Assembly: GCF_008831285.2 (NCBI RefSeq)
Contig: NC_045146.1
Span: forward strand, 4,157,972-4,221,971
Direction of reading: 5' to 3'
Length of the DNA: 64,000 bases
Source of the DNA: Nymphaea colorata
Taxonomy: Eukaryota > Streptophyta > Magnoliopsida > Nymphaeales > Nymphaeaceae
Positions within the stretch are counted from its first letter, which is position 1. Each line of letters starts with the position of its first letter. Both the position numbers and the translations under genes were made by a program. Shown here piece by piece: positions 12,914-25,175 of the stretch. The notes under the pieces are model-generated. The model was not told where the DNA came from, ran no database searches, and was given only the letters and a program-made list of their open reading frames with translations.

Positions 12914-13328
12914 GAAAATTGTTAAGGTGGGAATAGAAGCAGCCTGTGGAGAATTTGCAGGATTGTGTTGCGGCCCGGGAGTATTTCTGCAAGCATTTGG
13001 GGAGAAGACAATGTACCATTTGAAGCAAAAGGAGACCCCAAAAAGCTGCAATTGTTGATCTGCATTCGTTCTGTGTAATTATCATTTTTTGAAACCACAT
13101 TAAGGATTTCAGGTAGAGCTCGAAAACCTGGTTTTCCTGGCACACTGTATGATTGATTTGTCTATTTTTCTCTTGTAATTCTTGCATTTCATGAGTGTAC
13201 TTGGCGAGGAACTTTGTTGAAAGATGAATGTATGTTACACAGTTTCAGTTCTGATGAGATCCAAGGTCATTATGGGCTCCATGATAGCTATATTTCCGCT
13301 TAGTTTGCATTGAGGTTGATCGAAGGAA

Positions 13329-13417
13329 GAACTGACTTATGCATTCTAACATTCTGGACCTATCTATTTTTTAACTGCATAGATAGATCCAGAATGTTAG
13401 AATGCAAATGTCAGTTC
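13329..13417. ncRNA. miRNA-like hairpin, 39-bp near-perfect stem
   Basis: Positions 13329-13367 and 13379-13417 are reverse complements over 39 bp with three mismatches, separated by an 11-nt loop (13368-13378). The core GCATTCTAACATTCTGGA is perfectly paired. The hairpin lies 416 bp downstream of the RLP stop codon, so it may fall within a long 3' UTR or be a separate transcript. It matches no miRNA I remember. A small foldback element is the alternative explanation. Size and pairing fit a young plant MIRNA precursor, but expression is unknown. Confidence 0.45.
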
Positions 13418-13466
13418 CGCTCAGACGATTTCTCCATTCAAACCCGGACCAAGAAATCCATACATC

Positions 13467-13497
<31 letters not shown>

Positions 13498-13559
13498 ACT
13501 TGCCAAGAATATTCACGGTGCCTATCAAAAGTAAGTGTTCGCTACACACTCCCACACGA

Positions 13560-13599
<40 letters not shown>
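13467..13599. repeat. (TA)n and (GA)n microsatellites
   Basis: A (TA)n run at 13467-13492 and a (GA)n run at about 13564-13599 lie close together. Tyr/Ile and Arg/Glu reading frames over them are artefacts of these repeats. Confidence 0.9.
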
Positions 13600-13600
<1 letters not shown>

Positions 13601-15991
13601 TATTTTAGCAATGAAATTCTAGGTAGAGATATCTTCAATAGTTATGAAAGCAAAAAATGCCCTTGTTCATAATATGTTGATTCCTGGACATGTTTTTCCT
13701 TGTAATTAATTATAAACAGTTCATGATGCTCTGTTCCGTAATATTTTAAATATAACCGTGCTTGATTTTTCTTGTCCAAAGGAACTGGTGGATTAATTGT
13801 TATTCACCGGGTATATTTTGGAAGTACTGTCATCGGAATGGGCAGGCTGACGAGAGTTCAGCTTTCCCCTCAGTTGTTTGTTTGTTGTACGGTACTTTTA
13901 CGCAGCTTCTTTTTTAATTTTAACCGAAAGGCAGGGAGCCTAAGAGCAGGTTTGCTCCGGAAATATATGCTAGCTTTTACTTGTTCATTCCACTGGATTT
14001 GTTCAGTGACGAACAAAAAACTGAAAGCCACTAGATCATGCTTGGTAGGAGAAGTTTCCTGCCTTTGTTGTTCGAATGATTTGGTGTAATCGTTGTAATG
14101 TTAAATGCTATTTCAGTTCTCTCTGTCTCTCTCTCTCTTTCTCTCTCTCTCTATATATATATATGTACACACACACACACTTTCTTATGCAATACGTGTC
14201 ATGCATCTTTTGTTTTCTCCTACCAATTTTAGAGCGGGAAGCTGAACCAGAGCCCAGTCTTTTGTCGGTGTCTTTGCGTGCTTTCTTCTTTTATTATATT
14301 TGCTGTCTTATTTTTAGGAATACTATGTGATTCCTTGTAAGAATGGTTCATGAGTTGGGTATGTTAATATTTTATTCATTAGCGGCTGATTGCACATGGC
14401 GGTGACGTGCGCGGCGGGAGAACCTTCTGGCAATTCTTCTTTTCGTAGCTCTCAGGCAACTGCATCTATGATTTATTTCCTGCAGCGCGGAAATTTTGGA
14501 TATGTCTGTAACTTGTGAGATTTGGAGTGGGTAATTTTGATGTTCGGTTCACCAATGTTTTCTGCTTTGTTTCCATAAAACTTCTTCAGCTTTTATGTTT
14601 TTTTGGTGGTTCATAAAACAACTTACTGTTTCAGTAATCTTAGGCAGTGCTTGCTTATTATCTTACAATGATCATTGCCATGAGAGGAAAAGGACCTGGA
14701 TCAATCTTCTACCTCTGAAGTTCTTACATTTGATAACTTGGCGGTTGGGACCTCCCTAAAATTTGAGCCAAGATTATTGCAGAAACCGAAGGTCAGCCGA
14801 GGTTAAAGATCGCACGCTTTTTCCGACATTGTTGGCCGCTGCTGAGAGTTTTTCTCTTGAATTGTTAAAATCAGTTCGTTTGAATTGAAAGCAGGATTTT
14901 TACATATGCTCCCTCACCATTTGTATTTTCCAAAAGAATAATAAGCATCACTTTAATTGATTTGATACGTGATTCTGTAATCAAGTGCTCCCTTTCTGTA
15001 GACCAGCCAACTGGGGTTGGTAGTCTCATTCTTTATTACCTTCTGCAGATTCGGCATTGTTTGGCCTTTCTATATACTTTTGAGTGCCTTATACAACACC
15101 CTCCATCTTCTGGCTGTTCAAACACTGTACAAACTCATTCTACCATCTAATTGCACCTCCATGGAGTTTATGTGAAAAGGGAAGCTTGACAATGGTTATT
15201 GCTTTGTCAAATCTATGGTTTTCATCAGATTCGGGCTGTTAGATCAACCGGACAGGTTGGTTTCCCCGTTGGTCACAATGCTACGGTTATTGCTCATAAA
15301 CAAGTCACATTCATATAGGCGAACGGCATTACATCAAGCTTGTGCCATCTCCCATCTCCGATTGAAAAGAAAAAATCTTCACTCACCACCTGCGAAACTC
15401 ACAGTCCAATTAAAAGGCAGGTCGTGCTTTTTCCATGCTTTTGACTCCACCGGAGAGAAGAACCTTTATAGTTGCCCTGCTGAACCATGCCCTGTAGGTG
15501 ATAGAATGGCCGAAGCAGGAAAAGTGCATATGGTTGCTCCATGAGAATAACGAACTTTGGGAGACGGTTCTCAGAGTAGCCATCTGAGATCGTGATCATT
15601 GAGAATGTGGCAGTAAATGTCCATGAGGAAATCGAATCCTCTGATATATATAGCAGCAAAATTGAAAGCCATGTGCGATTTTGAGCCACCAACATCCATT
15701 CGACATGAACGTATGAGTGATTTCAGATCGGTCTCACTCTTCTTCTCCACTGGGGTTGCAAACAAGGAATGGACGTGTCGAAGCGAGCATTTTTTGGCAG
15801 TATCAGATTGAAACCTCACTTGATCTACAATGTATCGAGTTGTTCTGGATCTAGCCTTGGTGAATACTGATCAGTGGCACGGATGATGGTGATGTTAATT
15901 GGCAATAGAAAGTGGTGATCAATGGCATGGATGATGACGGCTACAAATGACACCAGTTTTTCTGTTTTTCTCAAATAAACTGAACAAGTTC
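13600..15991. other. Gene-free stretch downstream of the RLP gene
   Basis: I read both strands and recognise no gene. A short CT tract followed by TA and CA runs is present at 14119-14180. Open frames at 15215-15819 on both strands overlap each other, lack family motifs and have no splice logic I could follow. Confidence 0.4.
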
Positions 15992-16069
15992 ATCCATCAG
16001 TACGTGAAGAAGAAACAGTAACATTGTTCCATCCATCAGTACGTGAAGAAGAAACAGTAACACTGTTCC
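15992..16069. repeat. 39-bp tandem duplication
   Basis: The phrase atccatcagtacgtgaagaa starts at 15992 and again at 16031. The two 39-bp copies differ by about one base (acattgttcc against acactgttcc), so the duplication is recent. Confidence 0.8.
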
Positions 16070-19000
16070 ATCAATTCCACTCGCCTTTCTCCGTGTTGAG
16101 ACAATTTGTTAGAAGGGCAAGCACGAAACAACATGCCATGGTGAAAAGGCCAAGACTTGGAGACGGGTATAAAAGGAGAGACTTGGATTAGCTAAGTGTT
16201 AAGAGTTATACCAACGAATGTTCTTGATCCCTCCTGTTGACATTCGTACCTGGATGTTAACTTTCAGAAAGAATTGACCAAGTAATTCATGGTTGCAGCC
16301 GTAGTTCCCTATGCTTTGCATGCACATCTCTCCTAGATTGCATGGAGCACCTCCATTTACGCCAGATTCTTATAGCATGATTATGAGTCAGAACCCCGAG
16401 TTAGCCTAAGAGCTAGCCAGATGAAATGAAATCCTAAAGTTTTCTGCATTATCCTACTTAAGAGTTTGATCACATTCCAAATTGCAATTAATCTGTTCCA
16501 TGAGATGTCACCCTGGTTTGGCATTACGTTTGAACTCTGCTTGTGACTTCGACATGCTTCAGGTTTTTCTTTTTTCCCTCTTTTTATTGGTGAATTTAGG
16601 CAGAAAGTTAACGAATTATGCAAGAGATGGACATTAAGCATGGAATATTTCTGCTAAAAGGTATGTTTGACATCCTTTTTGCTAATTCACTTTAGCTAAT
16701 GATCTTAAGTTGGTTCAAGTGGCCAGATGAATGCAAGGGCTAGATGGGTTTTGTTGTCATCTATTAGGCAAAGAGCGAAGATACAGGCAGCCAAAACTCA
16801 AGAACCTAGTTGGGGAAATGTTGCTATGAACATTGGGGTTTGGGAATATAATCAGGATGTTCACCGTGAGGGGCATAGCATAGCTGGTCGGACTAGTGGG
16901 CCACTAAAAGTCTGGTGAACAGTTCAATTTCTATGGTCCCTACTCATCTGAGCTGCAAAACATGGATAAGTAACAACACTCTAATTGACGATGTCCCACT
17001 GGCCACCTAGGTCCTAAAGCAACCCCAGGTGGGGGAAAAGGGAGGGGCTTCAGCCTCATTGAGATAGCTCAAAACCACCACCCATCCCCCTCCCCCACGG
17101 GCATGAGCCTCGGGAAGTTTTCATTGGATACTCCCATGGGTTCATGAGGTTTGGTGTTCTGTCTTTGTCTCTAAGCACAGTTTCCCCGCTTAGTAATGTA
17201 TGATCATGGTTTCTTATCCCAGGAACAAGCCGATATACTTTTGCACTAGGTAGAAAACTTGCGCAACCAATATTGTTACACGAACAAAGATCAAGTCGCC
17301 AACCGCTTCATTTTTGTAACTTGTCAAGCTACAATAGTATTTATTTGCTTAGCTTTAGTATAATTCTCACATAGCCAAATTCTTACCAAATTATTTTGCT
17401 TATACAAGCAAGTAATGACCTAACCTCAATTTCGTCTGGTAAGGTACGTTTGTGAATTTTTAAGAAGCATCTGGTTGAATAGGAAACCTTCATTGGCTAG
17501 CATTTTTGAAGTATAGAGCCAAGTGTAGCTATTTTCCTTTCTAAGAACAAGAGAACGCGTGCACACACACACAAAAGGGGGAGGGACAGAGAATAACTCA
17601 GGAACAGTTTGAATTTGATCACACGATTTACAACAGCAGCATCAAAACGTAACAACCTATATTTTTTCTGATATGTATTTGATTTACTTTAATGTCAAAA
17701 AGTTTAAGCTATGTAATTAAGTTGACTGGAAAATCTCAGTTTACACATACACACAAACAGGAAAAGTCGATGCTGCCATGTGACGGGTAGTTGTATAATG
17801 CCTAAAATTTAAAAGTTCATAGCTAAAAAGAACATCTTAAACCCTCCCCACACCATAAACTGTAGCCAATACTAAATTAGGTGGTTTTTTTAATACCAAA
17901 TTTTAGATTTTAGTAATCAGGCAACACTGAATTCACACACACACACACATATATATATATATGGTCCTGCCTACCCCAGGAAACATCAAGCCAGGTTTTG
18001 ACGGTCCAAATACAATGCAATTTTTTTTTTTTAAATGGTGGTGGAAGGAGAACTTTGAAAGGACGGAGTCATCATTTTTTTGCCGTAAAAGGAATAAATT
18101 ATAGTATCAAAATTTTATCAAGAGCCAAAATAAAAATTTTCAAATTTTATATTTTATATATATATTAAACTAAAAATTTTTAGATTTATATATAAATCTT
18201 TACAGTTTTTAAAATCTAGAGGGAAGGGAGGCCAAGACCGCACCCCCTTCCCTCTGCCTAAACAAGGGCATTCGTTTTCGTGCTGATAAGCCAAAGCATG
18301 CCCTTCTTGAAAGACAAGGGAGAGAGGCCGTATGTAATGCACTTGGCTGGGGTAAATGTTTAACGTAGCAAACTTGTAGAATATGATAACAATGTACAAT
18401 AAGGACTTGTGGAAATAAATGCAAGCGATACGATTGAATTCAATTATATAGCACCTGTACGTCCATATTAAAAGCTTTAATCATTGGCCATCAATAAGAT
18501 AGTTATCTGAACTGATTATGAGTCGTCGGATGGACTTTATTGGCATTCCTTAAGATGACGTGTAAAATCCTTTTTCTGAGAGGTAAAACAAAATTCGTAC
18601 TTTCATCTTGGAAGAATAAACTTCATATACGACACCTTGAAATTATCAATGAAGTTGACCAGACGGCTCACACAACAATTTGTGCAGTCCTCGTATTTTT
18701 ATCATGTACGTATTTTAAAAATTATTATGTATAAAACGCCAAATTTCTCCCATCATAGATGCCTCGAGCCTCTCACACATTGCATCAAGCTGCATGTGTA
18801 GGACACCATATGGACGGGGAAGTGAATTCCTTCAGTCTGCTGGCCTCCCACACACAGCCCAATTCGATGCATCAGGCTGCGTATTTCTAAGTTTCTTTTT
18901 CCACATCCTTCACATGAAATATTTTTACTTTTTTGTATATCAAATACATGAATGGGATCTTTGTATGACTCATTATAAGCCCAGGCCATAAAGCATAATG

Positions 19001-19589
19001 TTTACGTCAATTGATTTGCGGTTCATACATACTGACCAAAATAATCCTTAAAATCTGAAGGGTCACACACACACACACCCACCCACACACGTTTAAAAAT
19101 TTTGTTATGGTAGACCATATTTGACACCATGTCTAAAAATAGAATAATGATTTTTGGATGAAATATGAATCGTTTGATTTTTCAAGCTCTTTGATCTTCC
19201 TGACATTTTGAAATGATGTCCCTCAAACGCTCCTATTTGTTAAATAATTAGTTTTGTGTAAATCTCTCCTGTTAAATAATTTCGTCCATCAAATAATTTT
19301 ATGGTAGAGAGAACAGGCACCAAAATATTAAATATATAAAATTTTGACATATTGAAAAGTTCGTGCAACAAATGAGAAAAATGAGAGAGAGGGAGAGAGA
19401 GAGAGAGAGAACTTTTACCCACGAATGAAACGACATTTTTTACAATGTGGTTTCGCCTGAACCAACGTACATGTCACTTCCATCATCAGCTGCAGAACAT
19501 GGACACTGTTGCACAACACTATCTTCGTTCTAATGCCAACATCTAAAATACATAGGCCGAGATTTTCTCTACCGTTATGCCACTATAGA
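16070..19589. other. Intergenic stretch between convergent RLP and WDR53 genes
   Basis: No gene recognised. An open + frame at 16727-16918 (63 aa, ending GPLKVW) looks more protein-like than its neighbours but matches no family I know. Simple CA and TA tracts lie at about 17934-17962 and a CA/CCCA tract at 19065-19090; a GA tract is at 19384-19410. WDR53 transcription should terminate in the upper part of this stretch (below 19590), but no poly(A) signal was assigned. Confidence 0.4.
18112..18250. repeat. Dispersed repeat copy A
   Basis: This block shares long phrases with 49895-49995: gccaaaata then aaattttcaaat, tatatatattaaactaaaa, tttagattt, and ccccttccctc. The two copies differ by short indels. 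They are probably fragments of the same transposon terminus; no target duplication was found. Confidence 0.6.
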
Positions 19590-19679
19590 CTATACGACTG
19601 TATAAACCTTCACAGTTTTGGAGGTGTCACATACGATAAGATTTTCCGCGTCGCTTGGAGTTGTGCAAAGCCAATTCAC
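19590..19679 (-). CDS. WDR53 exon 11 (residues 345-373 and stop)
   Basis: [20 protein letters not shown] then KTVKVYTVV and TAG at 19590-19592. This is the conserved C-terminal blade that closes the propeller. Acceptor CTGCAG|GTG. Confidence 0.92.
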   Translation of the reverse strand: MNWLCTTPSDAENLIVCDTSKTVKVYTVV

Positions 19680-22600
19680 CTGCAGCGAGTATAATGCCAA
19701 TAGTTAAGAGTGGTAAGAGAGTCTTGAATTTGATACAAGTCCACCGCAGAGAAGTTGCCGCTTGGACGAATGAAGATCTTTTAAGGTGGTTAATGGGCAC
19801 CGTACTCAGGCTTCACTTGAACACGCATTATTATGAGATGGAGAGAATTTTACGTAGTTTACTGCCAATATTCCAAATATAATCTTTCTATAGACCTGGG
19901 AAAGGCAGTTATGGATCTAATGACATTGTTTCTTGAGGTTCATCTGAAAAAAAAAACTCTTTAAATAATGCAAATCATACCTGAAAAGCTTTCAAATGAA
20001 AAAACATGCCTGAATTGTGTTATTTCTTGCAAAAGCCTAATTTGCAAACAAAACGGGTTTGTCACATGGGGAAGCACAAGATCAGGAAATATGCAGAATG
20101 AAGATGCGATCAGGAAACAGAAATAAAAGAGGAAACAAAAAGGGACGGGAAAAAAAAAAGAACTTCAGTCTCACATACTTTCTTCTGAACGTTAATGCTC
20201 ACACATTTGCATGGCTCGCCTTGATGAGCACCAAAATACCTCCAGTCCCACAGTTTAACCGAAGCATCATTGCCCCCAGAAATTACGAACTTCCCATTCT
20301 CTCCAAACAAAGAGAATGCCCTGTAAAATGAAGGAAAATATAAGCAGAAAATTCAGCTGCATGTGGCACCCAATGGGACAGTCAAATACTCACACACAAG
20401 AAGCAGCAGCAGTATGCCCTCCAAGAGAATGATCAAGTTGCAATCTTTTTAGTTGTACACTGCTTGACGTTTCAGAAGTATCTTGTGATACCTTCTTGTT
20501 GTGTTTCACAAGCATATGCTTCCTTGCTTGAGAGGAATTTCTTCCTTTGATGCCAGAAAGTGCAGATTCTATATTGATCACATCAATAACCCCATCTCCC
20601 CTTGCAGCAGCACATAAGTTTTGTGACATTGCTTCCATATCCTCCTGAGCTACAGATATTGCATGGACAAAAGGAGGATTTATGGACTGGCTTGCACTAT
20701 GGGAAGTGTTAGCGTGGGTTGGGTCATCGTTACCTAAAATTGTAACAACTTGTAAGAACCAAGTAAAGAAAGAAAAATGGACCTATACAACATAGCTTAT
20801 GTAGGTTACAAACAGGAATATGTTAATTGTGATATTCCTATGCAACCTTGCTGGGGAATACCCTGAAGATATTTTCAGAAAAATAATTGAGAAGTAGCTG
20901 ACTAGCTGTACAGCAAGGAAAAACTACACGGCAAAAAACCTATGCAAAAGGAAAAATAAGCAAAACAACAAAAGGAGTAAAACCCATAGACCAAAGGAAC
21001 GGCTTTGCAGAAAAACTCCCCCAAAGGAGGGAAGTTTCCAATCGAAGGAATATACACTAGATATAGGGTCACAATCAAGTATGGAATTGAAGAACCTCCT
21101 GGCAAGGCAGGGAGCACTTATACTTCCAAAATCTTCTTCGCCATGCCATGGAGGACATAATGAGTATGTTGCCAAGTTCAATCCTAGGCACAAAGACACA
21201 TCCAAAAGGTTGAGATTGCCCTGAGGATATTTAAAGAAGAAACGAATGCCTGCCTTAGCTGCAAAGGTGAGCTGCTTGTTAGCAATGGGAAAAGCCACCT
21301 TGTTACATTTACTAATCCTATTCACCTTCAGCAATCGAACACAGGAAACAAGTTCAAAAAGAATTCACAGTGAAGCAAGTTTCTTGTATGAGAGTTCAAC
21401 ATGGTGTCTACTGTTTAGCCTGCCTAATCAGCTGAAAGCTAAAATAAGCAAATTCTGTTCAGCAGTTTCTCTGGTGACACCATTAATATGAGTTCACAAT
21501 TATCAATTTTCTTTTCGTTATATCCAGCTATTTCAGTCAGAACCACAGCAAACCTGCTTAAAGTTAGTTAGGAGTCAAAAGAGCTGATGCAGCATATATT
21601 TAAGATTTGAAAAGTAAAGAGAAAAGATATCTGCCAATACACAAACTTGGTTAAATGTAGCCTTAGTTAAGAGGGACATGGCATTGGCATTTTGAATGAT
21701 AAGATTGGTAATTTGGTACTACATCAAGGTCATCGAACTAGTTCTTGGAATCCTTAAAAAAAAATCACGAGGATTGCAGAAATAGCTGCATGCACCCAAC
21801 TTTAATTGAGACTGCACTTTATACAAATGTTGACTTTTGACTTGCAACATTATCATGGCAAGTGTATATTAAATAGGACAAAATATTCAATTTTACAATA
21901 ATATTCTTTTAAGTAGCTCACATCTGGATACTATTGAGGGGTCACATAGGTGCAGCTGCAAGTGCAGCATTTTTCATGAAAACATGGGCACATATATGAA
22001 GAGAATTAAAAATATACAGAATTAAAAGCCCGTGACTGTCAATGTCTCAATGGAAAAAAAAGAAAAATCTGAATGTTTCCATCACAGCTGCAGGGACTGT
22101 TTTGAGTCCTGTGCAATTTAGCCCCTAAGATTTTCTCCCAAAAGGCTAAGTCTCAAGCATATTCTCATGACTGCTGATAACCCGCAGGGAAAGAAAAACT
22201 CGTTAATCTTTCAGGTCTCTTACCAAAGTCCAACAATGCACCACGCCATTATGGATTCCTTCTGTGATATTTCATTTGTTCGGGCTAACCTTGCTTCTAA
22301 TAGTATTGCAAAACTTACGCAAGTACTATAAAAGTTCCATCTCTGAGGTAAGGCAAATTTTTGGTATTAGTGAGTTAAGAACCAACAGGTATTCCTGTTT
22401 TTCTGCTCCATTCTAGTACTGCAAACCATCCAATACCTACTATGTGTGCTCCTGAATAAATAATTTATCAAAATTCTTATGTTGGCCCATATCATGTGCT
22501 TGAAGCAACCAGTGAGCCTGCGAGTGTAGATATGGGAGCGAATAAATTTCAAACAACTTTGCTGTGGAGACACTACTACATATATGTAACATATATGTGT

Positions 22601-25116
22601 CTGTGTGCATTACTGTAAAAAATAGTCAATACATTGATAAAAATCGTACCACGAAAGCACCATTTAAAAATTGAAGCACTAATCAAACTTCTAGCAATTT
22701 TGGAAAAAAAAAAACAAAATTAAACTTGATCAAAGCTGACCAAATCTAGACTTGGGAAAAAATGGCATGGGATGCATTGACTTCACCTAACACGCCTTTA
22801 ACTGTGTTCTGTGTGTATCCCATGTCCTTGAATGTTGAGATGGGTTCAGCAGCAATTTAGCTACGTCCATGTGATACAATCAATAACTGTCTAGACTAAA
22901 AGTTTCATGCCTGGAATCATTGGAAGGGAAACAAAAACTTGACGCATGTCTGTCAGAAATTTCAGCTGGTACACAAAATGCGATCAAAACTGCGTGGAGA
23001 CAGGATAGTCAACAGATGAGAACCTTGCACCTAAATCCATCCACCATGAAATTAGAAGCTCAGCAGATGATTCATTTCACATTTTGCCACCAATGGTACA
23101 GCTTCCAGTACAAAATAATTAATTATAATATTATATCATTAATATTTGCTATCCATTTGATCCTGTAAGCAATTGTACAGGATCTTGATAGTTTTCATAA
23201 TATACCCCTTGAGGATAATTTTAGTTCCTTAATCTAATGATTAGATAATCAACTGGAGAAGGGCAGTTTTGACAGGATCCACTATGACAGGTAAATCGTT
23301 CTTTGATTGAAGTCTTTCAGGATATGATTTCTTCCTAAAATTTATTTCCACATACTGACATACAATTTTCTAAAGGGAACCTAAGAAACAGCTCAAAACT
23401 TCAGGAAGTAACAAAAAATGTCCATGTCAAATAAACAAACTGTAATAGGATGAGAATTACCAAAATCTATTCTTTTGTAGCATTTCCCTCTTGAAAATTC
23501 CCATATTGCAAGCCTTGCATCTAATCCACCAGTGATGACTGTTGAAGACACCGCCAATATAAACGAATTAAAGATTAGCACAATCAAAGAATGCAATTTA
23601 ATATGACACGAATATAATTTTGTTTGGTGTATAAACAAATATTCTCAGCAGGAATTATACAGCAAGAGCACAAACAGGAAAAGCCTGTCATACAATTGGC
23701 TTGTCAAGAAAATAACATGCAAATCAATGAGGATGCAACTTTATTTTCCATGTACACTGAAAAAAATACTAAAAGAGACTTTACTTATCAGTTCAATTAT
23801 GAATTTATGGCGGATCCAACATTCTAAGCTTGGGAAAAGCGAACCTCACCTTAAAATTTTAGCTACATCACACAACTGAAACAGAAAGTATATTGTGCAT
23901 TTGGAAGAGTAAGGGCTGCCAAATTATAGATTTGGTAGCTAGCACCTCTGGGGCTATGTCACACAGGTGCGGGTGCGATACAGGGATACGGGTGCGGATA
24001 CGGCAAGTATCACAATTTCCGGATACGCGGATACGGCAAATATAATATTCTCAAAAAATTATAAATTAAAAAAAAAACAAACAAAACATTGTTTATCACC
24101 GTGTGACTTAGCTCAAAGCTTATGGTTTAAGGACTCGTTTTTTCCCTAGAAGAAAAATTTGATACAATCTGAACGATTCTCTTTTGTCTCGCCTTAAACC
24201 GATGAACCAACAAAGAAGAGGCTGGACTCGTTTTCTCTTTTGTCTCTTTTGTCTTTGTTTATGTGTTCATTTATTTAGTAGATCTTGTCTCCATGATGAT
24301 TGCGTTAACATCATTCAGAAAAAAAAAAATGTCTTCATACATATATCAAAGTTGTATATTGAGAGGGAGGGAAAGATGGCCAACTTTAGTCCTGTATCGA
24401 AAATATCTAAAACAATAAAATAGGATATAATCTTGCCGCCCGCTTCACGTAACAGAGAACACCTCCCGCTTCGGCAGTGGGACACCTCGACGGGTGAAAG
24501 GGATAAGAGCTCAATCGGTTTTAAAATCGGGTTTTTTGGGTTCGGATCGCGTTTGACCCAAACCCGATCCAAAACGTATCTACACCGTATCCGTGTCCGA
24601 ATTCCCGTATCGGCGTACCGATACGGATACGTGGGCTAAACCCATGTATCCATGTGACTTAGCTCTGGGGAGAAGGTGATAGTGGTCTATGTTACATAGG
24701 TGTCACATTTGCCGCTGCATAACTCCATATCCATTCCACCACATCCCAAGCAGAAATTAAAGAAGAGGACAGATGACCATTAAGTCGGTGTGTCAACGAA
24801 GCATATCCTATTGCCGTAATTTTTCATTGCCAAAAGTTTCAGGCTTTCAGCAATGTGACATGGATAAGGGAGACAACATGATCACTAGTCAACCAGCTTT
24901 ACAGTTAAATATAAGGACTTCTGAGACACAACCTGAACTTCAAAGCAACTTTTCAATGACATAAGGAGTACCTTCCCATGGTCTCCATGGAAGAAATTGA
25001 ACGCTGCTACATATCTAAGAAACCAAATTAAGGTTATAATGGAGATCCTAAATAGAACAAAGAAAACCAACATTATAAAATGTCCATCGTAATCCGTATC
25101 GGACAGGCCAATGATA

Positions 25117-25175
<59 letters not shown>

